From IMG/VR virus record IMGVR_UViG_3300020469_000080, positions 1 to 45,996 of that record: a stretch of DNA of 45,996 nt. One strand, given 5' to 3'. Both the position numbers and the translations under genes were made by a program. The stretch comes from a virus. Position 1 is the stretch's first letter. Each line of letters begins with the position of its first letter. Shown here in pieces: positions 15,601 to 25,079 of this stretch. The notes under the pieces were generated by a model that had not been told where the DNA came from, did not search any database, and worked only from the letters and a program-made list of their open reading frames with translations.

Positions 15601-17059
15601 TACTAAACGATAGATCATTACTATTCAAAGTATATGGGTTTAATCTAACACGGTATATTTCCATAGAATTTGAAGGCGCGTCTGGAAATTTTGGGTCCAT
15701 TGATGCAACACCTTCAATGTATTTGAATTCTCCTGATTGTTGCACAACTAGTTTATCATATCTTGGAAGATAATATTCAATGTCTGCTGTCATAATAGAT
15801 GCTGGTTGTGGAATTGGACAGACTCTTGAAGAAGAGTGTACAAAATCGTTACCAGTTTGTCCCTTAGTAGGTCTTAAATCAACAACATCTCTCAAGTCAA
15901 CTTCTGACCCATCTTCCATCGTATATGTATTAATTTCACCATAATCAAATCCAGCACCGACATATGAATTAGGTGCAAAATAATCTCCTGGACCATGCTC
16001 AAAGTGAGTAAATGTAACCCAAATCGTAGTATTGTCTAAAGATTGTCCATTCTTTAATCTCAGTTTACCTGTCTCATAAAAAGAATCTCTCTGACCATTA
16101 TCCAAAATAAATTTATCTGTAATAATATCACCAGTTGCATCACCATATCTAACTTCAGTTACAGAAATAATATCTATTTCGTTTAAATCAACAAATGCGT
16201 CTTTTACACCTGGTGTCCAAGCAACTGTATAATTTCTTGTACCAGTTTGTCGTATTTTTTGACTCAGAACTGCATTTGCTTTATAAACATATCCTATGAT
16301 ATCAAATGTTTCTGAGTTTGTACTTTGAGAAGGAACCAAATTTGAAATAGTTACTGTGTTAAAAGAACTGTTTAAAGTTATAGTTGGAGTTTGAACAGTC
16401 CCAATCCCATTTGTAACAATCCAACTATTTGTATTTGAAAATATTTCACCAGCAGAGGCAGAAAATGTTAATGTTGACCCACCTGCTGAAACAGAATTTG
16501 AATATTTTTTCTGCTGAAACATTGATAAGTTTGTAACAGCCTTTATTCTTGGATTTGGTGCTGGAAAAAGAAGTCCTTTGTTATTTGCACCATGTATAAT
16601 TGATCTCGCATTTTCTTGGTATATATTAGCATAATTACCATTTGATGTACCTATACTTTTCGCGGAAGTTGAAAAAGAATGACCAGAATACATCTGAACA
16701 TCAAATATATAGAGTTTATAAGAAACTAAATCATCTCCAGCAGAATTTTTTATATTATCATATTTCTCTATTGCGCGAATTCTGCAAACTCCTGCATTTA
16801 CTCCACCCCATTCTGTAGCAGTCTTAATATAGACAATACCAAGAGTAGAAATATCTGGAAGTGATCTAATATTAGCGACTCCAGCGGCAGGGGCTGTGAT
16901 ATAAACAAAATTACCATAACTAGCACCAATATTATCATTTATAATAGTTTCTGTTGCTGTTGCTTTACTTACAGATAAAAATGTAGGTAGATTTTTTTGT
17001 ATTTTATATCCATTGACATATGCCTTGCCGGGAGATATTCTTAATTTAATGTTCGCCAT
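12695..17059 (-). CDS. Large baseplate/fibre-connecting structural protein (DUF4815-like, C-terminal part)
   Basis: At 1454 aa this is the largest protein in the window. The first residues (IKLRISPGKAYVNGYKI) match the internal segment that in related phages continues the DUF4815 region, which here begins in the upstream gene. The remainder alternates beta-rich domains with IDP, GxN and YxG turns. The C-terminal ~300 residues (LRDLRAISLGD end) look like fibre or spike connectors. It is likely a virion protein joining baseplate wedge and fibres. Start ATG 17059 overlaps the previous stop as TAATG, so the two proteins are made in coupled fashion. Confidence 0.7.
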   Translation of the reverse strand: MANIKLRISPGKAYVNGYKIQKNLPTFLSVSKATATETIINDNIGASYGNFVYITAPAAGVANIRSLPDISTLGIVYIKTATEWGGVNAGVCRIRAIEKYDNIKNSAGDDLVSYKLYIFDVQMYSGHSFSTSAKSIGTSNGNYANIYQENARSIIHGANNKGLLFPAPNPRIKAVTNLSMFQQKKYSNSVSAGGSTLTFSASAGEIFSNTNSWIVTNGIGTVQTPTITLNSSFNTVTISNLVPSQSTNSETFDIIGYVYKANAVLSQKIRQTGTRNYTVAWTPGVKDAFVDLNEIDIISVTEVRYGDATGDIITDKFILDNGQRDSFYETGKLRLKNGQSLDNTTIWVTFTHFEHGPGDYFAPNSYVGAGFDYGEINTYTMEDGSEVDLRDVVDLRPTKGQTGNDFVHSSSRVCPIPQPASIMTADIEYYLPRYDKLVVQQSGEFKYIEGVASMDPKFPDAPSNSMEIYRVRLNPYTLNSNDLSFSIIENKRYTMSDIGKLDKRIDDLEEAVSLSLLEMDTKNIQVFDENGNPRTKSGFTADNFSDQTHTDVDNSEYRASIDPQEQFARPKFNPNNIGLVYDDAQSNGTTMVGDNVYLDYTNEDYVEQNLASGTENVNPFMIVGFRGHVKLSPASDDWKEVAYIGANIIDRGTRLNTDAAVLWNEWEWNWGGSDLNGLEVGSEITQTGVSREDPFTDISEFRVRSGWLKTGKRYYRRTITGVNRTTSTVVNRIVGSETINEVVGDRFVQWSFIPFMRSKMVFFRASGLQPSTEMFAFFDDISVADWVKQESFNSYNTHKQAEYGNTQVNAIGHPNGSTKLYSDGNGQVEGSFFIPSTNNIRFKTGALEFKLTDITKIDDDKAITTASGVFTSSGVLDTRQEDIETTRILEVVGTESEISTKRVEQSDTTIRIPRCMIDPLAQSFSVSEATGVYITNATLYFKEKSSTMPVWVQIRPMVNGYPSSDVIVPGSQKLLISSQVSTSLDATLGTTFTFDEPVRLKGNTDYALVCLTDNTDYLLFTSKVGEFVLGTTEEKINRQPFLGSLFKSQNSKTWEAAQWEDMKFKLQRAKFTNTSGTATFKNATVPSRVLNLDPITIFGKDSPTLVASKTTIKVSALNHGLLVGDSVVISGVIDSTYGSAINNSGTAHTVTEIDPYGFAFVSAASAITTPAATASVSTPLSPVITGGSNVTITPQYTYNLSWPNIDNISPIGTSINFRHKGMSGKSYAGNESPYVHYGIEPVIPKTNNYYKNPRVIANSIRELQMGQSSLLVYGDMTTSSDFVSPVIDIQRASVTLVENIIDSPVSVSSTSQGNNVLFDVTTTGYDTYNPETDPLDGSSAAKHITKSVRLLSPANGLKVFIAINKPSVCNVDLYYKAEMGEIEFDTVNWNLAEVDNAMPSDDDFSTFREYIYTIGGDTGTLPDFTKFKLKIVMQSTNSSRVPAIRDLRAISLGD

Positions 17060-18006
17060 TATGCGCTATCCTCGAATCTTATGAAAAAAGGTTTAACTGT
17101 ATAATCACCAGACTCATCATTTGTTCTATTTGCCAGCAAATCGTTGACAAGATTATATTGGTCAAATCCAGTGACTCTTTCTTCTATTTGGGAATTAACC
17201 ACCCTCGCAACATACACAAAAGTTTCACCTGCTGCTATTAAATCCTTTGTTGTAAGTACCAATTTAATTCTAAACCTATCTGCACCTGGAGCGGTCTGAT
17301 TTGGAAGATCACCTTGATTATCATATAAAGTATTATCATCGTCTACTGTGACAATATCTTGAATCACGCGAAAACCTATAGTTTTTGATACTGTATCACT
17401 ATATTTTGAGAGAATTAATTCTTGTAATGGCGCATGAATAAAAAATCCTTGTGTGAAAAAATCTTGATCGCCAGCAGAGAATTTGGTTCCAAATCCAAAC
17501 GCTGGATTAGAAGTAGAATTTATAGGTTGAACCACCAAACGAACTGATCCATCAGTTTCTACAAGTTCTTCTCCAGCAGTCACATTTATGGTTGATGTTC
17601 CTGCTGTTGCAGTGAGAGTATTAATATATTGAACATAAATTGTTGCAGGATCAGGAAAATCTTGGGGAACAACTTCTAATACCTTTACTGTTATACCAGA
17701 AGTTTGACCAACAAAAGATTTGCCTACTATAGATGTTGCTGGTAATGGGTTTAGTGTAATATCTAATTTAATAAATCTATATCTATTATTAATAGCGATG
17801 CCACCAGCAGATACCGCTGCACCTTCTTTAAAAATATTTTTGCCAAAACGATTTACACCCTCTTGGATAATCGTTTGAAGTTGGGTAAGTTCTCTCGCCT
17901 GTAACGCCTTTTGACTATTAAAGAGAATACGTTGAAAACCCTTATCTTCATCATAATCATCCTTATAAATATTTGAAAAGGTGTTTGTAGTAAATGTCTT
18001 AACCAT
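17059..18006 (-). CDS. DUF4815-like structural protein, N-terminal part
   Basis: The 315-aa protein contains the hallmark start of marine T4-like DUF4815 proteins: a DEDKGFQRILFNSQKALQAR segment followed by ELTQLQTIIQEGVNRFGKNIFKEGA. The family is associated with the baseplate and tail-fibre region. Here the protein ends after FIRFEDSA, where relatives as I recall them carry straight on into the next segment, so the gene appears split in two by a TAATG junction with the downstream 1454-aa gene. ATG 18006 follows the gp8 gene at short distance in the same operon. Confidence 0.72.
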   Translation of the reverse strand: MVKTFTTNTFSNIYKDDYDEDKGFQRILFNSQKALQARELTQLQTIIQEGVNRFGKNIFKEGAAVSAGGIAINNRYRFIKLDITLNPLPATSIVGKSFVGQTSGITVKVLEVVPQDFPDPATIYVQYINTLTATAGTSTINVTAGEELVETDGSVRLVVQPINSTSNPAFGFGTKFSAGDQDFFTQGFFIHAPLQELILSKYSDTVSKTIGFRVIQDIVTVDDDNTLYDNQGDLPNQTAPGADRFRIKLVLTTKDLIAAGETFVYVARVVNSQIEERVTGFDQYNLVNDLLANRTNDESGDYTVKPFFIRFEDSA

Positions 18007-18021
18007 TATAGTTTCTTTCTA

Positions 18022-19398
18022 TTAAGTACAGTTATCTAATTTAATAACAATTTTAATATCTTCAGTCTGATTAGTTACTCTCGCAATTGCTGCTTTATTA
18101 TCTATATAAAGAACATCACCAGACCTTGGATGAACTTCAGGTTTAATTTTGCTAGAATTTGGATTAATATTGCCAGTACCACTACCACCAATCTCAGTGA
18201 TAGTATCACTATCCCTAAAACTAACATATCCAGTTGAGTCAAATTGATGATAAAATATATCGTTTCCTACAACATTATCCGCAAATGCTTTTGCACCAGA
18301 TAAACTACCAACAATATACTTATCTTTAGTAAATGAAGATGTTACTGTTAAATTCATCTTATTTAACGCATTTCCCGTATTATTTTGAAAATATCCACTA
18401 CCTAATCCATGAGAGTCTTTTAAATTTTTAAGAATGCCTATTTGTCTAAAATCTTGACTAGTTATAAAATCTGGTGCATCTCCTGCAATTTTAGAATTTA
18501 TAACTATCGCTTCAGCACGTAAATCTGTTTCAGCATTTGCACCAATACCCATAGAATTTGATAAAATAGGTCTTATTTTCGCCAGTGTTCCAGTGGCATG
18601 TTGTGGAGAAAGAATTGCACCATCCAAATCTGTTTGACTATGAAATGTTGTGGAATCTGAAGCGAATTGTACCTTTGTAATTACACCTGAAGATGTTGTA
18701 ACTAGGATATTTGGATCAATAACACCATTAATTCTGATCATGCAAGAATCTGTATAATTTAAACCCCCACTTTCTACAAAAAAGGATGTGATTTCACTTC
18801 TTTTGGCGGTATCTTGAATAGTTTTTTGTTTCAGTTCTATTCCTGTAGAATTTGAATCTGTAGTATCTATAGTTTGCACTGGCATCCATTCTCGCGTCAT
18901 ATAATAATTAGAAGCCAATGGAGAAACTGTATATAAAAACTTCCATCTATAACCATCTGATGTTCCAAAAATATGGTTGTTTTGACCTTGTGGTTTTACC
19001 GTAGATGGGACTGTCTGTCCATTAACATTCCTACCAGTTACCATACAAATATAAACATCTTGAGCATCAGTCATCACGTAATAATATAATGAATTAGATT
19101 TATATTCACTCAAAGTCTTATTATCATCATACTCTGGATATGTCACACCTGTTGTCCAGTTTTGTCGTGGAACAACAAGTGAAGCGGCATTTATTTTAAC
19201 GACACCTTGTAATCCTTTTCGGAAATCATTTTCTTCATCAACATCTTGCCTTGGTGTAGGTGCTGAATCTGAACCATTAGGCCAAGATTGAGATTTTGAT
19301 AACCCCATATAAAAATGTGGACTGACACCAGTAGTAATATTTTTTAATACTGGTCGAATTAATTCTTGTTTAAGTGCTTCGGTTACAATTGATGCCAT
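18022..19398 (-). CDS. 8: Baseplate wedge protein gp8-like
   Basis: The 458-aa protein matches T4 gp8 in key places. It has PHFYMGLSKSQSWPNGSD near the start, SLVVPRQNW.TGVTYPEY, DGYRWKFLYTVSP, and the C-terminal SGDVLYIDNKAAIARVTNQT followed by EDIKIVIKLDN, equivalent to gp8's EMIYMENRPPI...EEINILF end. gp8 is a dimeric wedge component linking gp6, gp7 and gp10. The protein is longer than T4 gp8 (about 334 aa) because of an internal insertion. It lies in the order gp25-gp6-gp7-gp8, as expected for a T4-like wedge operon. Confidence 0.85.
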   Translation of the reverse strand: MASIVTEALKQELIRPVLKNITTGVSPHFYMGLSKSQSWPNGSDSAPTPRQDVDEENDFRKGLQGVVKINAASLVVPRQNWTTGVTYPEYDDNKTLSEYKSNSLYYYVMTDAQDVYICMVTGRNVNGQTVPSTVKPQGQNNHIFGTSDGYRWKFLYTVSPLASNYYMTREWMPVQTIDTTDSNSTGIELKQKTIQDTAKRSEITSFFVESGGLNYTDSCMIRINGVIDPNILVTTSSGVITKVQFASDSTTFHSQTDLDGAILSPQHATGTLAKIRPILSNSMGIGANAETDLRAEAIVINSKIAGDAPDFITSQDFRQIGILKNLKDSHGLGSGYFQNNTGNALNKMNLTVTSSFTKDKYIVGSLSGAKAFADNVVGNDIFYHQFDSTGYVSFRDSDTITEIGGSGTGNINPNSSKIKPEVHPRSGDVLYIDNKAAIARVTNQTEDIKIVIKLDNCT

Positions 19399-19411
19399 AT
19401 TATTTCCTACT

Positions 19412-20662
19412 TTAGATTAAAGCGTCCTTATGTTGTTGTATTGTTAGTCCATTAATATCATTAATAATAGGTGATGGTCTAATATTATACCTACTATTTA
19501 TATCATTATTATTGTTTTCACAAGCACAAAATTCTTTAATTGTTCTATATCTATTTATTGGAAAATTAGGTGTGTTTCCTACGCTATCATAGGGAGCATT
19601 TGGTGTAGCCATGTGAAAACAAAAATCTTGAACATATAATGTGTTAATATCAATACTATCTAAACTACTATAAGTGTTTACATTAGAATTCCTAAAATAA
19701 TCACTAGAATCATAATAGTCAGAATCTATGGAAGACCTTATTTTATTTAAAGGTCTATTATTTACACCCTCTATTTTAACAAGATTCGGATTAAATGAAT
19801 GAGGTCCAGATAATCCATAGTTGTAAAGAAAACCATGGCTGGCATTGTATGATAATCCCCATTCAAAAGGTTGTCCATCATCTAAATAAATAATTTTATG
19901 TGTATCAAAATTTGCTGAATCATATCTCGCTTCTAAAATGGCAGTTTGACCAGACGCTACCAATCCTGTGCAACCTAATGTATCGTGATCCATAGTCATT
20001 TTGTGATTAGAAGAATCTTCAATCTCAAGATCAAGATTTGGAAGTCTTATTTTCGCTGACTCTGACGTAATATTTACGGTGTCAATATTATCTATTTCCA
20101 TTACTGCCGCAAGATGAAATCCTGTTGGATGAACAAAGCGTCTATAGAATTCACCATATTCACCTAAAGAAATTTTTGACCTAATTAAAATAGAAAGAAC
20201 TTGATAAATCCCACCATCTTGAATTAATTTATCACTTTGCGGTCCAATTTCTGATGCAGAATCACCAACAATAAATAAATTATTTTTAGGGTATTCTAAT
20301 GTAGTAAAATCATCGTTATAAAAACTTCTGAAAAACCCTTTTGCTGAATACAAAGAACCCTTTACTCTAAAAAATTTTGCAAAATTTCTTAATATTTCTC
20401 TAGGTTCAACAAAAAAATCTTGTCCTAATCCTAATGCAAATTCTTCAAACATGTTATCAATATATGAAAGATTTGTCGTTCCAATATCTCTTATATCATT
20501 TAGATCATTAATAATATCTCCAAATTGACCATCCGAATCCATATATTCATAATAAGTTTCTACAAAAGTTATAAGATTTGGATAATCACTAATAAAGTGT
20601 TCTGGAAGAACACCCTTTACCAAATTTAAATTTATTTTTTCATCTATTCGGTTTTCTTTCAT
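19412..20662 (-). CDS. 7: Baseplate wedge protein gp7-like, short form
   Basis: The 416-aa product aligns with the C-terminal part of T4 gp7. It has DYPNLITFVETYYEYMDSDG, FVEPREILRNFAKFFRVKGS, SAKGFFRSFYNDDF and GEYGEFYRRFVHPTGFHLAA, each with recognisable counterparts. T4 gp7 is about 1030 aa; this one keeps only the wedge-core portion plus a unique Asn/Ser/Tyr-rich C-terminus. It would pair with gp6 to start wedge assembly. It ends 13 bp before gp8. A TATAAATA at 19495-19502 within its 3' end could serve gp8 but may be chance. Confidence 0.8.
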   Translation of the reverse strand: MKENRIDEKINLNLVKGVLPEHFISDYPNLITFVETYYEYMDSDGQFGDIINDLNDIRDIGTTNLSYIDNMFEEFALGLGQDFFVEPREILRNFAKFFRVKGSLYSAKGFFRSFYNDDFTTLEYPKNNLFIVGDSASEIGPQSDKLIQDGGIYQVLSILIRSKISLGEYGEFYRRFVHPTGFHLAAVMEIDNIDTVNITSESAKIRLPNLDLEIEDSSNHKMTMDHDTLGCTGLVASGQTAILEARYDSANFDTHKIIYLDDGQPFEWGLSYNASHGFLYNYGLSGPHSFNPNLVKIEGVNNRPLNKIRSSIDSDYYDSSDYFRNSNVNTYSSLDSIDINTLYVQDFCFHMATPNAPYDSVGNTPNFPINRYRTIKEFCACENNNNDINSRYNIRPSPIINDINGLTIQQHKDALI

Positions 20663-20663
20663 T

Positions 20664-22481
20664 TTATAATACTATCTTTTGAGTTGAAAATTCCACATTA
20701 CCATATGATCGTGATGCTCCAGTATCTAATGTAATAACATAGTTTCTTAAAGGTGAAATAACTGCTTGGTTTTGAGGTATAGCAGAAACTTTTATTTCGG
20801 TTAAACCACCGACAATGGTATCTGGTGCAAAAGTGTTAAGAATTAAAGTTCCATTAAGATTATCATATGAACCAATACCAGTTTCAAGTATAGTTCCGTT
20901 ACTAGGTACAAAAATTTCTATTTTATTTGATGATAATTTATTTCTAAAAATACAAGTATTGCCTCTATATGTGAATTGAGAGGATTCAATAATATATTTT
21001 TCTCCACTAAACGGCTCAAGAGAAACTGGAAAATTCAATTGATATGAGTTAGAACTTCCTAATGTTGGGGAAAATCTTTGTTGAATTTTTATATCAATTT
21101 TAGAGGATAAAATTGATCGGTCAACATCATCAATTCCTGTTAATAATGGTGATCTTCTAAATTTACTACTAAATTTTCCAAGATTATTTGTAAAATATGT
21201 TGAGATATAAGAATCAACTAAAGTTTGTAAACTTGTTGTTGTTTTTTTAGTTAATCCTTCATTATAGTAAAACTCTGTAGTCAACTCAATATAAGAAATT
21301 TGTGGTTCAACAAAAACATTGTCTATAGACATGACTGATAAATTGTCGGTGAATATTGTTTTAATTTTATTTTTTACAATGTCCTTTGCAGCATCAGTTG
21401 TACCACTTGCAAATAGTAAGGATATGTATACTTTTCCATAATCTATCGGAATATTTTGTTCTCCACCCCAAACTGCAACATCAGTTACAGTTGCAAATCT
21501 AGATAAAATCATACCTTTATAATCTAAAGGTGTTACCAATCTTTGTTGAGCAGAAAATTGAATTGGCGCAAGAAGTTTTATGGATTCTATAGTTTCTTTT
21601 TCAGCCCCAGAATGAGAAGGGATTTGTGAACCAACAGAAATAGTATAATTTACACCATTAACATTTAAAGGGTTTGTCGCTGCAAAATTTATTGATCCAT
21701 TAGCACTTGAACCAGTAACACTATCATAAGTAACTAATATTTTACCCCCAACAGGTGGTGCTTTTCCAAAAGATTTACCATCCCCAAAATTAATTTCATA
21801 ATGTCCATTTGGGGCTTCTCGTATATCATAGTATTCTGTAGTTGCTGAAACTTCAATAGCATTGTCTAAAAAAGTATATGTGGAAAAGGCAGAAGATGTT
21901 GGTGTATTGTATACGCGAACTTCCAATGAATTTGTATCAATACTTTCATCTGGTATAACATATGTTTGATATGCGTTTAGAGAATCAACTAAAAATGTTT
22001 TGGTTTTTGAAACACCCTCATAAACCACAATATCCTCAAATGTGTATATACCACTTAAATCACTGGCGGTGGTAGTTGATTTATTGGTAAATGTATAAGT
22101 CTCAGAGTCATTAGAAGCAGTAAAAACTGTACCAATAGGTAAACTTATTGATGATGGGCGAGTACCCACTGCTGATAAATCTATAGAGACAGTTATTGTA
22201 GATTCTGATGCATTACTTGATGTTGGCCTATATCCAAGACCTTCAGCATGGGAAACAACTGATGATCTTAATTGAGCAGTATTTAAAAAAGACTCATTAG
22301 TAGCAAAATTTGCTACTAATCCATTTAAGTGAGTATTATATGCTAAAACATCTAATATGTTTGACAAACCAGATGTTTCAAAATCATAATCACTAAATTC
22401 ACTTTTATTTGCGAAGTGAGTTTTTAAAGAAGATTTTATTTGTTCAAAATCTAGTTGTGCTGATGTAATATTTGTTGCCAT
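20664..22481 (-). CDS. 6: Baseplate wedge protein gp6 (Baseplate_J-like)
   Basis: The 605-aa protein begins with the family pattern SAQLDFEQIKSSLKTHFAN and ILDVLAYNTHLNGLVANFA, then TNESFLNTAQLRSSVVSHAE and GLGYRPTS. The middle LLAPIQFSAQQRLVTPLDYK followed by GMILSRF is the conserved J-like core. gp6 forms the inner iris ring of the T4 baseplate with gp25 and gp53. Its start follows gp25 directly, without a gap. Confidence 0.92.
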   Translation of the reverse strand: MATNITSAQLDFEQIKSSLKTHFANKSEFSDYDFETSGLSNILDVLAYNTHLNGLVANFATNESFLNTAQLRSSVVSHAEGLGYRPTSSNASESTITVSIDLSAVGTRPSSISLPIGTVFTASNDSETYTFTNKSTTTASDLSGIYTFEDIVVYEGVSKTKTFLVDSLNAYQTYVIPDESIDTNSLEVRVYNTPTSSAFSTYTFLDNAIEVSATTEYYDIREAPNGHYEINFGDGKSFGKAPPVGGKILVTYDSVTGSSANGSINFAATNPLNVNGVNYTISVGSQIPSHSGAEKETIESIKLLAPIQFSAQQRLVTPLDYKGMILSRFATVTDVAVWGGEQNIPIDYGKVYISLLFASGTTDAAKDIVKNKIKTIFTDNLSVMSIDNVFVEPQISYIELTTEFYYNEGLTKKTTTSLQTLVDSYISTYFTNNLGKFSSKFRRSPLLTGIDDVDRSILSSKIDIKIQQRFSPTLGSSNSYQLNFPVSLEPFSGEKYIIESSQFTYRGNTCIFRNKLSSNKIEIFVPSNGTILETGIGSYDNLNGTLILNTFAPDTIVGGLTEIKVSAIPQNQAVISPLRNYVITLDTGASRSYGNVEFSTQKIVL

Positions 22482-22922
22482 TTATCTTAACCTTGCGATA
22501 TCTGTTTCTAATGTTACTATTTCGTTAGTGGTTATAACTTGAAAAGTGATGGTAACTGAACAAGTGTTATATTCTCCTAATATCTTAGCAGAAATATCTA
22601 AAATTCTTGCTCTAGGCTCATAATTTTCTATTGCTTCTCTTATCTGAGTTTCAACATCTTCTGAGTGTAGATCATCTGCAAGGTCAAATAAAAGTCTTGT
22701 TACATTACCACCATAAAAAAGATTAAAGGGTTTTTCGTAATGATTGGTCATTATTAAGTTTTTAATTGCTTGTTTTACAGCAGCAGCATCTTTCTTTAGA
22801 AAAATATCTCCATTTTTTCTTTTAGTAAAAGACAGATCAATATCACTATAAGATGAAGTCCTAAGTGTTATTTGAGGCAATACCCCTAAATCTTTATCTT
22901 CTACTGATAATTTCTTCGCCAT
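22482..22922 (-). CDS. 25: Baseplate wedge protein gp25
   Basis: The 146-aa product has the GPW/gp25 fold signature: DIDLSFTKRKNGDIFLKKDA, VKQAIKNLIMTNHYEKPF and GGNVTRLLF. The tail carries NYEPRARILDISAKI. gp25 sits at the base of the sheath and helps trigger its polymerisation together with gp53. ATG 22922 has GAGAAG upstream and a TATAAATA late promoter 25 bp away, so it heads the wedge operon. Confidence 0.92.
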   Translation of the reverse strand: MAKKLSVEDKDLGVLPQITLRTSSYSDIDLSFTKRKNGDIFLKKDAAAVKQAIKNLIMTNHYEKPFNLFYGGNVTRLLFDLADDLHSEDVETQIREAIENYEPRARILDISAKILGEYNTCSVTITFQVITTNEIVTLETDIARLR

Positions 22923-22946
22923 CTTCTTCTCTTTTTCTATTCTTAC

Positions 22947-22954
22947 TATTTATA
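22947..22954 (-). promoter_or_regulatory. T4-type late promoter before gp25
   Basis: TATAAATA on the minus strand lies in the short intergenic gap 25 bp before the gp25 ATG, the expected position for a late promoter driving gp25-gp6-gp7-gp8 and onward. Confidence 0.7.
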
Positions 22955-22964
22955 AAGTTTTATC

Positions 22965-25079
22965 TTAACTTGAAGTATAATCTTCTCCATAAGCATCAAC
23001 AATATCCATAGAATCTGATATTACAGAATCAGGATTTTCTGGAATTTCAATTAAATCTGTTGAACTTATAATTTCACCGTTCCAGTAGGTATCTAAATTC
23101 ATCTTACAGAACGCTTTATAATTTCTTGGTATCTCAGGAGTACTAATAGCAATTTGAGCATTATGCCTCTTATCATTCGGATCAAAAGTATCATAATACA
23201 AAGATAAATTATCATATTGTGCATTATCTTTAAGATAAACTGCCAAGTCATAAGTTTTACTTAAAGCAATTTTACCTGTTGTGGCAGAAGTTAATTCGTA
23301 AACTATTGCCCTGCCAGTTTGTTTTAAATCTGATATACTACCACTCTCTATATTTTCTTTTGGTCCTGGTTTGTAAATACCTTCAACAACATTTAAAGAG
23401 TACCCACTAAATTGTTTTAATGTTTGAAAAATTTCTAAAATCTTAACATGTGGTATAAGATTTCTGGCTAATGCTTTTTTTTCGTCTAGTGTCTTTATAT
23501 GTAATAATGTAACTGGATCACCGCTACTTGCTGAAAATTTTGATATGGTTGTATTAATAGATAGTTTGGTTTTAGAATCTATATTATCTAAAACTTCTGG
23601 GTTGAACATAGGATTAGGTATAAATTGTTGATTTGCATTTTGACTTGATTTTTCAGAATAAACACTTTTTACTAAAACACCTTCTCTTTCATGAGGTCCA
23701 ATTCCGCTATAACCAGTTCCAGAATTTTCTTTTTTATTAGACATTCTTCCTACTTCAGTTGGAACAGTATCATTATAATTTGATGCTAAAATTCCTTTAC
23801 TTACTTGTTTTAAGATAAATTTATTATTATTTTTGTTATTTTTGTTCTTCATTTTTGATCTTATAGCATGAATATCCAAAATTTTCTCTGTAATACCGCC
23901 AGTTGGTACTGTTAAATCAATAGAGTCAAAAATACCATTATCTGCATCAACACTACATTCTCTCACACCAAAACGTGTTTCTTCTAAAAACCTTTTTAGT
24001 TCACTAACAGTTGGCAATACAGTTTCATCCAAATTAATCAGCACAGTTTTATCACTAACAAATGTTTGATCTGCTGGTTTTGTGGAGCGGCCCTTTGCTG
24101 CTGTACCTGCTGTATTTGCGTGTTGTGCGCCAGCGGCATTTCCTGCCAAATATCCAACAAATTTAGTATCTGCCTTCATGATATTTGCCTTTATCACATT
24201 ACTCTTGACTGTTTGACCCACAAAAACATTTTTAGAATAAGTTATAACTCCTTCACCACCAAAAGTACCTTCTGAGCCTATACAAGTCATATTTTGTGCT
24301 GCCATATTAACATTTGGAGAACTTATAGCCAAGTCTGTTTGTGCCGTGAATGTGGTATTTCCACTATGAGAATAATCAGCACTTCCATCAGTAATGTTTG
24401 AAAGATTTCCTTTAATAGCATTTGTAACATTACCTAGTAAAGTATTTGTTGTTTCTTTGAGTACCGTTAGCGATTTAGATTTTTTTACATATTCTCTCAT
24501 CACACCACCAACAGTTTTTGTGAAAGAACCGACAATATCCAAAACTTTTTTACCACCCACATTGATATTATAGTCACCTTTTACATTTAAATTGTAATCA
24601 CCAGTAACTGTCATATTCAAATTTCCAGTATACAAAACTGTACCATCGCCCTCAATTGTCATCGTGTGTTCGCCACTACAAATATCAATTCTATTACCAG
24701 TACTATTGATAATTATAGTTCCATCTGGTTGAATATCTACTCCAGCCCCGCAAGTATGTTTCAAAAGTATTCTCTCTCCACCGGGAGTATCGTTTACTTC
24801 AATAATATGCCCACAAAGAGACTCATCAACTTGAACTTTAGTGTAATCATAATCACTTATTGGTTGATAACCCAATCCTTTACCTGGAATTCCATTTTTT
24901 ATATCTAAATTATTTGAAGACTCTCCGCGAGATGCTTTATTAACAGAACTTTTTCCATTATATTCAGGTTTCGGAAACTGCCCAGATGGATCAGAAAATC
25001 CTTTATTAGTACCTTGCGTGGCATTAGCAAAAGGATAATTTTTTTCTCTGGTTATAATATCATCTATTTCTGTTGTCAT
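22965..25079 (-). CDS. gp5-type central-spike protein with beta-helix repeats
   Basis: This 704-aa protein shows an OB-like or VgrG-like segment (CGHIIEVNDTPGGERILLKH) near residues 88-110. It is followed by octad-style repeats (GTIIINSTGNRIDI, TGDYNLNVKGDYNINVGGKK) to about residue 250, as in the gp5 C-terminal and VgrG needle. The rest contains Gly/Ala-rich linker, then two unassigned domains. The last one (residues about 530-600, ILEIFQTLKQFSGYSLNVVE) is vaguely like a peptidase-M15 fold without its zinc ligands. It is probably the membrane-puncturing spike of the baseplate hub. No lysozyme domain is present in this protein; that lies in the 27018-27893 gene. Confidence 0.7.
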   Translation of the reverse strand: MTTEIDDIITREKNYPFANATQGTNKGFSDPSGQFPKPEYNGKSSVNKASRGESSNNLDIKNGIPGKGLGYQPISDYDYTKVQVDESLCGHIIEVNDTPGGERILLKHTCGAGVDIQPDGTIIINSTGNRIDICSGEHTMTIEGDGTVLYTGNLNMTVTGDYNLNVKGDYNINVGGKKVLDIVGSFTKTVGGVMREYVKKSKSLTVLKETTNTLLGNVTNAIKGNLSNITDGSADYSHSGNTTFTAQTDLAISSPNVNMAAQNMTCIGSEGTFGGEGVITYSKNVFVGQTVKSNVIKANIMKADTKFVGYLAGNAAGAQHANTAGTAAKGRSTKPADQTFVSDKTVLINLDETVLPTVSELKRFLEETRFGVRECSVDADNGIFDSIDLTVPTGGITEKILDIHAIRSKMKNKNNKNNNKFILKQVSKGILASNYNDTVPTEVGRMSNKKENSGTGYSGIGPHEREGVLVKSVYSEKSSQNANQQFIPNPMFNPEVLDNIDSKTKLSINTTISKFSASSGDPVTLLHIKTLDEKKALARNLIPHVKILEIFQTLKQFSGYSLNVVEGIYKPGPKENIESGSISDLKQTGRAIVYELTSATTGKIALSKTYDLAVYLKDNAQYDNLSLYYDTFDPNDKRHNAQIAISTPEIPRNYKAFCKMNLDTYWNGEIISSTDLIEIPENPDSVISDSMDIVDAYGEDYTSS

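Noticed and set aside
19495-19502. TATAAATA inside the gp7 3' end
   Set aside because: It lies in coding sequence 97 bp from gp8; several such octamers are expected by chance in DNA this AT-rich, so not listed as a promoter.
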